A DNA stretch of 64,000 nt from Prevotella sp. UBA2850 (GTDB lineage: Bacteria > Bacteroidota > Bacteroidia > Bacteroidales > Bacteroidaceae). The DNA lies in assembly GCA_002350805.1 (NCBI GenBank), contig DEFO01000012.1, positions 16,873 to 80,872 of the forward strand. The letters run 5' to 3'. Below are positions 24,828 to 33,421 of the stretch, one piece after another (the stretch's first letter is position 1; every line of letters begins with the position of its first letter). A program made the translations under genes and the position numbers. Under the pieces are notes generated by a model, which saw nothing but the letters and a program-made list of their open reading frames with translations, had not been told where the DNA came from and did not search any database.

Positions 24828-25712
24828 CTACCACTTGCTGAGTTCGGCCTTGGCCTCTACCCTGTTCTCGATGTCGTCGTCGAGGGCTGGGAAGAAATCG
24901 ATGCCAGTGAGGCGCTCTATCTCGTCGACCGTATGCACGGCGTCGGCCAGATGCTGCTTTCTCCCCTCATTGCGGTAGATGAAGCCGATGGCCTTGGGCT
25001 GTCCCTGGCGGCAGAGCACGACCTTGAAGAAGGCATCGGGCACCCATACGCGGTTCTTGCCGACGGTCTTCTGCTCGCCCTGGCCATAGTAGATGGGACC
25101 GCAGACGATGTCGACGGCTCCGTACTGACGGGCCCAGTCGCGGCACATGATCTCGAGGTCGTTCCACTCGTATTTGTTCAGCCCGTGGTTCTGCGGACAG
25201 ATATTGGTGAAGAGGAAGGTCTGGTTCATGGCCTGCTCGTCCCATTTGTTGTCTCCGGCGGGGCACATGTGGCCGCGGTCGTAGCGCGAGTTGTAGTAGT
25301 CCCAGTCGGTGGCGCGCGGTGCGGCGACCTGCTCATCCTCGTGGAACACTTCCTTGGAGCGCTGGTGGGAGCCGTAGGTGTGGCTCTTGGTGAGGTGCCA
25401 CGCCACCCAGTTGGGGTTCTTGGTGGTGGAGTTGTAGGAGGTGGTGTAGGCCTTGCGTCGCAGTATTCTCTCGGGCCGGTCGTTGAGGGGTGCGGGCAGT
25501 TCCATCATCTTGATGGCGGGCTTCCGGTCGGCAGCGTTCTGGCTGTCGGCGGTGGCGGGCTGCTGGCGGGCATCGGCCTTGTTGGTAGTTACTGTGGAAC
25601 GATAGAACGTGTCGGGCGCGGCGGCTGGTCCGTCGGCTCCGTTTTTCGGGGCATCCTTGCAGGCTGTGAGCACGCAAAGGGCCATTGCGAAGAGGATTAG
25701 TTTTTTCATCAT
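24828..25712 (-). CDS. DNA/RNA non-specific endonuclease (NUC1) lipoprotein
   Basis: About 294 residues. A lipoprotein signal, MMKKLILFAMALCVLTAC, puts it on an outer or inner membrane face. The catalytic YDRGHMCPAGDNKW matches the DRGH motif of beta-beta-alpha-metal nucleases (Serratia nuclease, EndoG), followed by TNICPQNHGLN with the second conserved Asn. It resembles the neighbour at 26860. Possible roles are nutrient scavenging from nucleic acids or defence against external DNA. A TATTTTTG box at 25724-25717 suggests an almost leaderless mRNA of its own. Confidence 0.9.
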   Translation of the reverse strand: MMKKLILFAMALCVLTACKDAPKNGADGPAAAPDTFYRSTVTTNKADARQQPATADSQNAADRKPAIKMMELPAPLNDRPERILRRKAYTTSYNSTTKNPNWVAWHLTKSHTYGSHQRSKEVFHEDEQVAAPRATDWDYYNSRYDRGHMCPAGDNKWDEQAMNQTFLFTNICPQNHGLNKYEWNDLEIMCRDWARQYGAVDIVCGPIYYGQGEQKTVGKNRVWVPDAFFKVVLCRQGQPKAIGFIYRNEGRKQHLADAVHTVDEIERLTGIDFFPALDDDIENRVEAKAELSKW

Positions 25713-25724
25713 GCTGCAAAAATA

Positions 25725-26330
25725 CAAACTTTCTGTCAGATAAGGAAGATTTTTGGGAATAATTGTTTTTGTTTTGCCCACAGATTACACAGATTTTCTC
25801 AGATTTTTTCTTAATTCTCAATTTACAAAGTCACACAGATCACACAGATTTACACAGATTTATATTTGACGACAACAATAACAACAGGAACAACTTATCG
25901 GTCGGCGACCGATTCAGATCTGTGGCATCTGTGCGATCTGTGTGAAATATTAAACACAAATTGCCACGAATTGGCATAAATTATTCACTAATTTTTTTGA
26001 TAATTTGTGCGTAATTTTCGGGAATTAGTGTTAAATATTAAGGTATTGCCCACAGATTTTCACGGATTTATTATTCTCAATTTACAAAGTCACACAGATC
26101 ACACGGATTTACACAGATTTATATTTGACGACAACAGGGACAACAGGAACAACTTATCGGTCGGCGACCGAATCATATCTGTGGCATCTGTGCGATCTGT
26201 GTGAAATATTAAACACAAATTGGCACAAATTGGCAAAAATAATTCACTATTCACTTGTCACTTTTCACTTTTAACTATTCCCTTTTCACTTCTCACTTTT
26301 AACTTTTCACTATTCACTTTTAACTATTAA
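25725..26330. repeat. two 145-bp copies of a CACAGAT-type repeat
   Basis: No gene in this 600-bp spacer. A segment of about 145-150 bp starting at 25815 recurs from 26075 with few changes. Each copy has CACACAGATCACACAGAT at one end, TCGGTCGGCGACCGA in the middle and ATCTGTGCGATCTGTGTG at the other, so each can fold into a long imperfect hairpin. The right end (26240-26330) is a decamer array of CTTTTCACTT type. Confidence 0.85.
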
Positions 26331-26342
26331 CTATTCACTCTT
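26240..26342. repeat. AGTGAA/AGTTAA decamer array at the exonuclease stop codon
   Basis: On the minus strand the gene ends AAG AGT GAA TAG and continues as about ten variants of AATAGTTAAA / AAAAGTGAGA. The stop codon is one of the repeat's own TAGs. Confidence 0.8.
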
Positions 26343-26846
26343 ACTGGGCTCTTCTGGAATGATTTTGCGGGCGATCCAGGCGCAGGCTTCGGCGTCGGCG
26401 AGGGCGTGGTGGTGGTGCTCCAAGTGATAGCCGCAGAGGGCGGCGACGGTGTGCAGCTGGTGGTTGGGTGCATGGGGGAAGACGCGGCGGGCGGCCTGGC
26501 AGGTGCAGTAGAAACGGTAGCCGGGATCGTCCATCTGATAGCAGCGCATGACGGCCCGCAGGCAGCCTTCGTCGAATGTCTTGTTGTGGGCGACGAGGGG
26601 CAGGCCTTCTATCAGGGGCTCTACCTGCCGCCACACCTCGGGGAAGACGGGGGCTTCGTCGGTGTCGGCACGGGTGAGGCCGTGCACGCGGGTGTTCCAA
26701 TAGAGATAGTAGTTGGGCTCGGGCTGGATGAGGGAATAGAAGGAGTCGACGAACTCACCGTTGCGCACGACGACGACGCCGACGCTGCACACGCTGGTGC
26801 GCTCGTTGTTGGCGGTCTCGAAGTCGATGGCGGCGAAATTGAGCAT
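26331..26846 (-). CDS. DnaQ-like 3'-5' exonuclease
   Basis: 171 residues from ATG at 26846. Exo I is AAIDFETAN (D8, E10), Exo II is VAHNKTFDEG, Exo III is HHALADAEACAWI (His and Asp), so all four DEDDh acidic residues and the His are present. The protein is a stand-alone exonuclease domain similar to the epsilon proofreading subunit. It starts 13 bases after the NUC1 gene at 26860 and belongs to that operon. Its stop codon lies in a decamer repeat. Confidence 0.9.
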   Translation of the reverse strand: MLNFAAIDFETANNERTSVCSVGVVVVRNGEFVDSFYSLIQPEPNYYLYWNTRVHGLTRADTDEAPVFPEVWRQVEPLIEGLPLVAHNKTFDEGCLRAVMRCYQMDDPGYRFYCTCQAARRVFPHAPNHQLHTVAALCGYHLEHHHHALADAEACAWIARKIIPEEPSKSE

Positions 26847-26859
26847 GGGCAGGGGCTGT

Positions 26860-27855
26860 TTAGCGCCAGTCGTCGAGGCTGGCCTGTTTTTCCACACGGT
26901 TCTCCAGCTCGTCGGGCAGCTGGGGGAAGAAGTCGATGCCGGTGATGCGCTCCACCTGTCTGACGGTGTTGATATAGTCGCCCATGGGGCGGTTGCCGTC
27001 TTCGTTCTTATAGATGAAGCCGATGGCGGCGGGCTGGGGCGAGAGTCGGAGCACGACCTTATAGAAGGCCTCGGGGACGACGATGCGCGAGCGGCCGATG
27101 GTCTTGTGCTTCTGGCGGTAGAGGATGGGGCCGCAGACGATGTAGATGTCGCCGTAGTGCTCGGCCCACTTGCGGCATTTCATCTCGAGCTCGTTCCAGT
27201 CGCCGCCGTTGAGGTTGTGGTTCTGCGGGCACATATTGGTGAGCAGGAAGCAGTCTTGCTGTGCCTGTGCATCCCATTTGTTGTCGCCGGAGGGGCACAT
27301 GTGGCCTCGGTCGTAGCCCGACTGCTGGTAGTCGAAGGTGGTGGCTCGCGGCAGGGGCACTTCCTCGTCCTCGCGATAGCTGATGCCCTTGCGCTTGTAG
27401 GGGCCTGTGACGTGGCTGCCGAGCAGATGCCAGGCGGTCCAGTTGGGGATGCGGTGGTCGGCATTGTAGGAGGTGGTATATCCCTTGCGATGGAGAATCT
27501 GCTCGCTCAGGTTGATTTTCAGTACGGGAATCTCCAGCCGGGCGTCGCGGTCGGCCGCCGGAAGGGAGGTTGCTGGGGAGGTCTCGGGGTCGGCCTCGTC
27601 GTCGTAGGCGGACAGCGGCTCGTCGGCAGATGGCGACGGGTCGGCCGACGGCGGGAGGTCATCGTCATCGTAACAGTTTCGCGTGAACGATGGGTCGTCG
27701 GCAGGCTGTGCCGAGGGACGGTCGTCGGCGTGGAGTGGAGCCTCCTTATACTCCCTGATGCCGCCGATGAGCGGTTTGTGGGTGCCGCGATAGAAACAGG
27801 AGCTGAGCGTGGTGACGGTCAGCAGAAGCAGGAGCAGATGGATGGTTTTCCTCAT
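26860..27855 (-). CDS. second NUC1 endonuclease lipoprotein
   Basis: 331 residues. Signal MRKTIHLLLLLLTVTTLSSC is of lipoprotein type. A low-complexity Asp/Ser/Ala/Pro linker (about 35-110) precedes the nuclease domain, which has YDRGHMCPSGDNKW and TNMCPQNHNLNGGDW. It is a paralogue of the protein at 24828 (both share GYTTSYN and LSPQPAAIGFIYKNE-like ends). Its ATG overlaps the permease TGA by 4 nt (ATGA), so it is translationally coupled to the transporter. Confidence 0.9.
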   Translation of the reverse strand: MRKTIHLLLLLLTVTTLSSCFYRGTHKPLIGGIREYKEAPLHADDRPSAQPADDPSFTRNCYDDDDLPPSADPSPSADEPLSAYDDEADPETSPATSLPAADRDARLEIPVLKINLSEQILHRKGYTTSYNADHRIPNWTAWHLLGSHVTGPYKRKGISYREDEEVPLPRATTFDYQQSGYDRGHMCPSGDNKWDAQAQQDCFLLTNMCPQNHNLNGGDWNELEMKCRKWAEHYGDIYIVCGPILYRQKHKTIGRSRIVVPEAFYKVVLRLSPQPAAIGFIYKNEDGNRPMGDYINTVRQVERITGIDFFPQLPDELENRVEKQASLDDWR

Positions 27856-28610
27856 TTCTGTGATGGCTTAGATGATGACAGCAGGCGGTCGCTGACCCAC
27901 AGGCTGACCACGATGGCGAGCACCGAGGCGGCGAGACTGCCCACCAGGAGACTGACGGTCCATGCCAGGGCCTGCAGGGGGGCGATGCCTGCCAGCAGCA
28001 GGGCACAGAAGAGCAACGGCAAGGCAAACAGGCCGACGCCTCTGGCATTGCCCAGCGTGGGCGCCAGTCCCTGCTGCAGGGCGCTGCGGATGGCGGGTGC
28101 CAGGGCCTTGAGGTGGGAGGCGCCGTTGCCACGCCGGAACTCATACTGCTCGCGATAGTCGTTGCGGGCCTGCAGCCATGCGCTCATGCCACTGGCCTCG
28201 ACGGCGGCGGCATGACCGATGAGGAGTGCCATGACGGGCACCAGCAGGGTGGCCTGCAAGGGGTTGTGCACGCGGGCCACCGCCATGAGCAGATAGAAGC
28301 CCACGGCCAGGGCTGCCAGCAGCAGTCCGAGCAGTACGGGCACATAGTGGATGGCGGGCAGACGGCCACGGCGAACGGCTCCGAAGGCTGCCCATGCTGC
28401 CAGCAGGAGCACCCACAGGAGGCTGATGCGATAGTCGTCGCGGACGATGACGAAATAGGTGATGAGTCCGCCCACCGCCACCTGGGCCAGCATGCGGACC
28501 ACGGCCACGGTGCCCCGGGCGAGCAGCTGCTCGTCGTAGACAAACAACAGGCAGGCCGGAATGGCCAGCAACAAGAGGCATAGCACTATGCCGAGATATG
28601 TCAGTTCCAT
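27852..28610 (-). CDS. FetB/UPF0014-type ABC transporter permease
   Basis: 252 residues with about seven membrane helices. The GMSAWLQARNDYREQYEFRR loop and GLAPTLGNARGVGLFALP resemble the conserved stretches of FetB (UPF0014), which with FetA exports iron in E. coli. Together with the ATPase directly upstream (17 bases) it forms a two-gene transporter. Metal specificity is not visible from sequence. The end of the gene overlaps the start of the NUC1 gene. Confidence 0.82.
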   Translation of the reverse strand: MELTYLGIVLCLLLLAIPACLLFVYDEQLLARGTVAVVRMLAQVAVGGLITYFVIVRDDYRISLLWVLLLAAWAAFGAVRRGRLPAIHYVPVLLGLLLAALAVGFYLLMAVARVHNPLQATLLVPVMALLIGHAAAVEASGMSAWLQARNDYREQYEFRRGNGASHLKALAPAIRSALQQGLAPTLGNARGVGLFALPLLFCALLLAGIAPLQALAWTVSLLVGSLAASVLAIVVSLWVSDRLLSSSKPSQK

Positions 28611-28627
28611 AGATATGTTTGCGCGTT

Positions 28628-29233
28628 TTAAGATGGATTCAAATAGATGCGTCGGTCGGCCAGCGACACCACCCTGCTGTCGTTGCTCACCACGAGCACG
28701 GGCTTGCCGGCGGCGGTCTGCTGGCGCAGAAGAGAGAGGATGCGGTCGGTATGCTGGTCGGAGAGGCCCTCGGTGGGCTCGTCGGCAATGACGAACTGCC
28801 TGGCGGCGCCGGCAGAGAGCGTCTGACAGATGAGGTCGGCGGTCTCGTCGGCCGTCAGCGAGGGGACGGGCGGCAGCCCTTTCTGACTGACCACCGGCAG
28901 CCGGGGAGAGAACAGCGGCTCGTCGGCAGGCTCAGGCAGCAGGCACTCAGCGGGATGGGCCAGGCCGCCCAACCGGCTGAAATGCTGGGGCACATAGACG
29001 GCCATGCGGCGGAAGGTGGGCGCCGACGAGGGGGTGACCAGGGTGCCGTCGATGCTCACATAACCGGCATCGAGCCACCGCAGGCCCAGCAGCGACTTGG
29101 CCACCGTGCTCTTGCCACTGCCTGCCGGACCACTCAGACAGACCAGCTGGCCGCCTCTCACCGTGAAGTTCAGGTCGGCGAAAAGCAATGCGTCGTTGAC
29201 GGCCAGACGGCCATTTTTGATTTCCAACACCAT
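28628..29233 (-). CDS. FetA-like ABC transporter ATP-binding protein
   Basis: 201 residues from ATG at 29233; earlier in-frame codons are promoter-like. Walker A is GPAGSGKST, the Q-loop is VYVPQHFS, the Walker B end is VIADEPTEGLS. The signature motif reads TLSAGAARQ rather than LSGGQ/E, as in some divergent family members, so activity may be low or partner-dependent. It pairs with the FetB-like permease. A TACTTTTG box at 29260-29253 is its likely -7. Confidence 0.83.
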   Translation of the reverse strand: MVLEIKNGRLAVNDALLFADLNFTVRGGQLVCLSGPAGSGKSTVAKSLLGLRWLDAGYVSIDGTLVTPSSAPTFRRMAVYVPQHFSRLGGLAHPAECLLPEPADEPLFSPRLPVVSQKGLPPVPSLTADETADLICQTLSAGAARQFVIADEPTEGLSDQHTDRILSLLRQQTAAGKPVLVVSNDSRVVSLADRRIYLNPS

Positions 29234-29308
29234 GATGCTCACTTTTTGATTGCAAAAGTACATAATTTTATGAATTATTTTGTAACTTTGTCCCATTAAT
29301 TATTATTA

Positions 29309-30367
29309 ATGAAGAGCAAGAAATTCATATTACCCGCAGAATGGGAGCCGCAAAGCGCCATCCAGCTGACCTGGCCCCACGCCCAGACGGACTGGAACTA
29401 CATGCTGGGCGACATCACGGCGACCTATGTGGAGATGGCCCGCGAGATAGCCGACCATGAGCGGCTGCTGATTGTGGCGCCCCGCACCGACGAGGTGAAG
29501 GGGCTGCTGGACAGTGCCCTGCCGGCATCGTCGGCCGCCAACATCGTCTATCACGAGTGTCCCACCAACGACACATGGGCGCGCGACCATGGGTTCATCA
29601 CGCTGAAAAACCTCGACGGCGAGGGCGACGAGCGCCTGCTGCTCGACTTCTGCTTCAACGGATGGGGCAGGAAGTTTGAGTCGGACAAGGACAATGCCAT
29701 CAACCGCAGCCTCTACGACAGCGGAACGGTAAGAGGCACCTACCGGAGCGAGCTGGACTTCGTGCTCGAGGGCGGCTCTATCGAGAGCGACGGACGCGGA
29801 ACGGTGTTCACCACCAGCCAATGCCTGCTGGCGCCCCACCGCAACCAGCCGCTCACGCAGCAGCAGATAGAACAGCGGCTGAAGGACGCGCTCTGTGCCA
29901 GCCGCATCGTGTGGCTCGACCACGGCAACCTCATCGGCGACGATACCGACGGGCACATCGACACCATTGTGCGCCTGGCTCCCGACGACACCTTATTATA
30001 TATAGGGAATGTCAGTCCTGACGACGAGCAATACGACGACTTTTGTGCCCTCGAGCAACAGTTGCGCAGCCTGCTTACAGACAGCGGAAAGCCCTACCGG
30101 CTGCTCTCCCTGCCCATGCCCGACGCCATTTTCGACAACGATGGCAGCCGTCTGCCAGCCACCTATGCCAACTTCCTTGTCACCAACGAGAAAGTGCTGG
30201 TACCTGTTTACGGACAGAAAGCCAACGACGAGGCGGCCATCAGCACCATTGCCAGCGCCTTTCCAGGCCGCAAAATGGTAGCCATCGACAGCCGCCCCAT
30301 CATCCGCCAGCATGGCAGCATCCACTGTTGCACCATGCAATTGCCTCTAGGTGTAGTCAAAGATTGA
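29309..30367 (+). CDS. aguA: agmatine deiminase
   Basis: 352 residues. Catalytic landmarks of the guanidino-deiminase family are seen in order: WARDHGFI, LEGGSIESDG, GDDTDGHIDT and the cysteine in HGSIHCCTMQLP. It converts agmatine to N-carbamoylputrescine, and aguB for the next step lies 3 kb further on. Its usual immediate neighbour is aguB; here an opposite-strand pair intervenes. A TAACTTTG box is at 29283-29290 (no clear TTG at -33). Its last 11 bases overlap the end of the convergent barrel gene. Confidence 0.93.
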   Translation: MKSKKFILPAEWEPQSAIQLTWPHAQTDWNYMLGDITATYVEMAREIADHERLLIVAPRTDEVKGLLDSALPASSAANIVYHECPTNDTWARDHGFITLKNLDGEGDERLLLDFCFNGWGRKFESDKDNAINRSLYDSGTVRGTYRSELDFVLEGGSIESDGRGTVFTTSQCLLAPHRNQPLTQQQIEQRLKDALCASRIVWLDHGNLIGDDTDGHIDTIVRLAPDDTLLYIGNVSPDDEQYDDFCALEQQLRSLLTDSGKPYRLLSLPMPDAIFDNDGSRLPATYANFLVTNEKVLVPVYGQKANDEAAISTIASAFPGRKMVAIDSRPIIRQHGSIHCCTMQLPLGVVKD

Positions 30368-32696
30368 ATGCCACACGCACCATCAGCTCGCGCGGACGCA
30401 GACGACTGACGCTATATGTTTGCATATTACCCAGCAGCGTGTAGCTTTCATATTTGTCATATCCCAGCAGGTTGCACACATCGACTGTCACCTCCAGCAG
30501 TTTGGTGCGGTAACCCATCTGCATGTCTGCATACCAGCGCATGTCCACATTATTCTCCGATGAATACTGCCACTCATTTTTCAGTGAGCCATACCATTGC
30601 CCAACGCTCACTTTCAACTCAAGTTTACCGTTCAGCCACGACGTAATCCTCTCATTACCCGATAGCGGACTGTCCTGCACAGAACGGTTATAGTTGCAGT
30701 TCCCGCTAAGTGAAAGCAACGACAAGGGACTTAAAGAACAACTCACCCCCAGATTGCAATTTTTCAGTCCATATGGTTTTTTCGCTTTCTCAACCAACAG
30801 TTCGCTATTCATCCACGAATAGCTTGCATTCATCCCTATCGAAAGCTTTTGCCAGTTAAAACGTTTCTGCATGCTACCACTCAACTGATAAGTCCACCGA
30901 TGCGTTTTCTCCGGTGCCTGTATAAGGCCATAGACACCCTCTTCCATTGTACTTCCCATCAGCAGCACCTCCTGTCCCATAGCAGAAAAGCCTCCAGAGC
31001 CATATAACATCTGCAGTGGTAGTGAACAGCTGAATTCTGAACGGATGATATCTGAGCAGAACTTATCCATCTTTCCTGAGTTCTTTGTCTTAGTAGCGTT
31101 GTTGGCGTAAATGGAAAGTGTAGTCAGCCCATGAATACTCTGCGCTAGTGATGTACTACGGCTCCACGAGTTAACCCAGTTCAGCCATTTGAATGGTTTC
31201 AGCTCTATCTTCAAACTAGGTGACGCCGTAAAGAAATGCTCGCTCAATTGTTCAAGTCGCTGATACTGATGATACAAATCGACACCCACATTCGTACTAA
31301 AGATTCCTTTCTCGTAACCCACTGACGGTCTGACATACAATTGGCACTCCCTATAGTGCTCGGTACCTGTGGTATCGGTATTGGCAACCATTAGTTCCTG
31401 ATGAATCAACCTCGTGCCCATATCCACCATCAGAGAGAAAGGCCCCAAAGTACGTAGTCCGCCAACTCTCGTCTGCCAGCGGAGCGAGTTCATATCAACA
31501 CTTTGTTCTGTGCCGTTGGCCAGCAACGACCGAGCTGGTATCACCACATAGTAGAAGTCAGAAGCCCCGCTCACCATCATACCCCTACCCATTTTATCTA
31601 TCGACAGATGATGGTGCACCCCTCTTCGGTGGGGACGGTAGTGCAGGCGGCTTTCTTTTCCATTCAGTACAAATTCACCCTCACTATGGTTAAAGTTCGC
31701 GTATCCAGAGAAAGCGTTGCTGACATGGAAGCCTTTTATTCTGGTTGAAAACGACAACTCCCCTTTTACCTCACTTCTGTAGCCCGTAAGCAGCGATGTC
31801 TGCACTTGTTTCAGACTGTCACCCAAATCGGTATAGACCGTCTCTGACGAGCTTTCACTCAACGATCGGTCAAAAAGATACGACAGCTGTAGCCGCAATG
31901 TGTTGTTCTTCTTCGAATCCAACAGCCAATTGGAAGCAACTATATGTGTGTTATTAAACTGGTTACGACCTCCAAACAACAGGCTGCCCGGCTCGGGAGC
32001 TAACAACAGGCTGCGCTCTTCGTTCATGACATCCAACGGCACCAGATTGCTCATCTCGCCTTGTACATTTTGTCCAGAATTATCGTGCTTGTATATGGAG
32101 ATGGATTGTTTCTTTCGCCCGAAAAACATTTCTACCGCTTTCACCGATCGCAACAAGCCATCATTGCGTTGCAGGGAAGTTCCAAGACCGCCCTCAAAAG
32201 CACCTGTCCACCTGTTGCGGGCTTCGTCTTTCAGGACGAGATTGAGACTCACCTCTTCGTCAAAATTCACTTTACGCAGCGACTGCAACCTTATTTTCTG
32301 TTTCCAAGCCTTCACGATTCTTACTTTACTCGCGGCAAGGTTTTTCGTCACCATCGCATAACCTCCGCCCATCAAGTCCTTACCGTCAACATACAAATGG
32401 CTGATGGGGATGCCATTATAGTAGATGCGGCCTTCCTCACTTACCTTCACACCCGGTAGGTTTTTAATCACATCCTCTATCGTGCGGTCGTGAGCCTCAC
32501 GAAATCCTTCCACAGAATAAATAAGTGTGTCGCCCCGCTGCACAATTTTGTCGGGGCTGACAACCACCTCTGGAAGTTGCTTTCCTTCTATTGTTTTTCC
32601 TGTTTTATTTTTGGTTTGGGCTGCAAGATATCCACACTGCAGGTGGAAAAGCAGTATCATAACGAGAACCTTATAAAATACGGTATTCCTTTTCAT
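30357..32696 (-). CDS. TonB-dependent-receptor-like outer membrane barrel protein
   Basis: 779 residues from MKRNTVFYKVLVMILLF. A signal peptide (cut near AAQTKNK) is followed by a plug-like domain (about 45-150, LPEVVVSPDKIVQRGDTLIY, IEDVIKNLPGVKV, YNGIPISHLYVDGKDLMG) and a large beta barrel ending in ...MVRVAFNL with a C-terminal aromatic-hydrophobic end. No carboxypeptidase-like N-terminal domain is present. It is not a SusC. It is set between aguA and aguB on the opposite strand with a small secreted protein, suggesting a later insertion. Ligand unknown. Confidence 0.85.
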   Translation of the reverse strand: MKRNTVFYKVLVMILLFHLQCGYLAAQTKNKTGKTIEGKQLPEVVVSPDKIVQRGDTLIYSVEGFREAHDRTIEDVIKNLPGVKVSEEGRIYYNGIPISHLYVDGKDLMGGGYAMVTKNLAASKVRIVKAWKQKIRLQSLRKVNFDEEVSLNLVLKDEARNRWTGAFEGGLGTSLQRNDGLLRSVKAVEMFFGRKKQSISIYKHDNSGQNVQGEMSNLVPLDVMNEERSLLLAPEPGSLLFGGRNQFNNTHIVASNWLLDSKKNNTLRLQLSYLFDRSLSESSSETVYTDLGDSLKQVQTSLLTGYRSEVKGELSFSTRIKGFHVSNAFSGYANFNHSEGEFVLNGKESRLHYRPHRRGVHHHLSIDKMGRGMMVSGASDFYYVVIPARSLLANGTEQSVDMNSLRWQTRVGGLRTLGPFSLMVDMGTRLIHQELMVANTDTTGTEHYRECQLYVRPSVGYEKGIFSTNVGVDLYHQYQRLEQLSEHFFTASPSLKIELKPFKWLNWVNSWSRSTSLAQSIHGLTTLSIYANNATKTKNSGKMDKFCSDIIRSEFSCSLPLQMLYGSGGFSAMGQEVLLMGSTMEEGVYGLIQAPEKTHRWTYQLSGSMQKRFNWQKLSIGMNASYSWMNSELLVEKAKKPYGLKNCNLGVSCSLSPLSLLSLSGNCNYNRSVQDSPLSGNERITSWLNGKLELKVSVGQWYGSLKNEWQYSSENNVDMRWYADMQMGYRTKLLEVTVDVCNLLGYDKYESYTLLGNMQTYSVSRLRPRELMVRVAFNL

Positions 32697-32791
32697 CAGT
32701 ATCATTCTTATAACGTTAAAGGAACAAGAGACTCCATTCTGAAAATTGGTAAATAACAACAAAGCACCCAAGTTCAAGTTTAATCAACAAA

Positions 32792-33241
32792 TTAGTCTTT
32801 CGACTCTGGTAATGCCATATTGTTATGAGTTTTCCATTTCACTCTTTGCATAGCATCATAGAACTTATTCCTTTCTTGGAAACCAGCCCAATCTAGATAT
32901 TTTACAATAATTCTTTTTCCTGGTACCTGTTGTTGCATTAAATGAATAATAAATGCTTTCAAATTTGTTTCAAAAACATCTATATTAGGGGATCCTTGAC
33001 TACTTACAGATCCCTGAATATTAACTTTGATTGTTGGTGAGCCTGAACTTCCAAAACCAAGATATACGTCATCAAAATACCCTTTGGAATCTGCTTTTAC
33101 ATACACTTTAAAACAATTTCCTAAAATATTATAACCATTTGCATCTGCAACAACTACGTTCATTATGCCAGCATCATAGAATGTATCAGACGAGCTAGCA
33201 GAAACTTTCATTACACAAAAGGCCATCATTAAGGCTATCAT
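32792..33241 (-). CDS. small secreted protein with a frameshifted signal peptide
   Basis: 149 residues from the in-frame ATG at 33241, but this start lacks the basic N-region of a signal peptide. One base off frame, an ATG at 33260 is followed by eight As (33257-33250); with seven As the protein would begin MKKIILMIALMMAFC, a textbook signal. The mature part (SSDTFYDAGIMNVVVADAN) has no family I recognise. The gene is clearly more AT-rich than its neighbours, a sign of transfer. It is upstream of the barrel gene and probably functions with it. Confidence 0.68.
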   Translation of the reverse strand: MIALMMAFCVMKVSASSSDTFYDAGIMNVVVADANGYNILGNCFKVYVKADSKGYFDDVYLGFGSSGSPTIKVNIQGSVSSQGSPNIDVFETNLKAFIIHLMQQQVPGKRIIVKYLDWAGFQERNKFYDAMQRVKWKTHNNMALPESKD

Positions 33242-33382
33242 TAAAATGATTTTTTTTCATTCTTTCAGTTTAAATAATTAATTATGTAAGTATAGGTTTA
33301 CCCAAACTTGGGTGCTTCTATCTTTATGAACGCAACTGAAAGGAAAAAGGACAACGAAAAAGAGTTTTTTTTTAGAAAAACG

Positions 33383-33411
33383 TTGTATCTTACAAGTTTT
33401 TTGTATATTTG
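33383..33411 (+). promoter_or_regulatory. promoter of aguB
   Basis: TTG at 33383-33385, 18 nt, TATATTTG at 33404-33411; ATG follows at 33422. Confidence 0.55.
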
Positions 33412-33421
33412 TAGGCAAATT

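Noticed and set aside
26761..28158. Open frame of about 465 codons on the plus strand
   Set aside because: Antisense to the NUC1 and permease genes, whose motifs and overlapping start/stop are convincing.
32763..33316. 12-bp inverted repeats (AGCACCCAAGTT / AACTTGGGTGCT) around the small secreted-protein gene, as for an invertible switch
   Set aside because: A 12-bp match at this distance is expected by chance a few times in a window of this size; there is no recombinase nearby.
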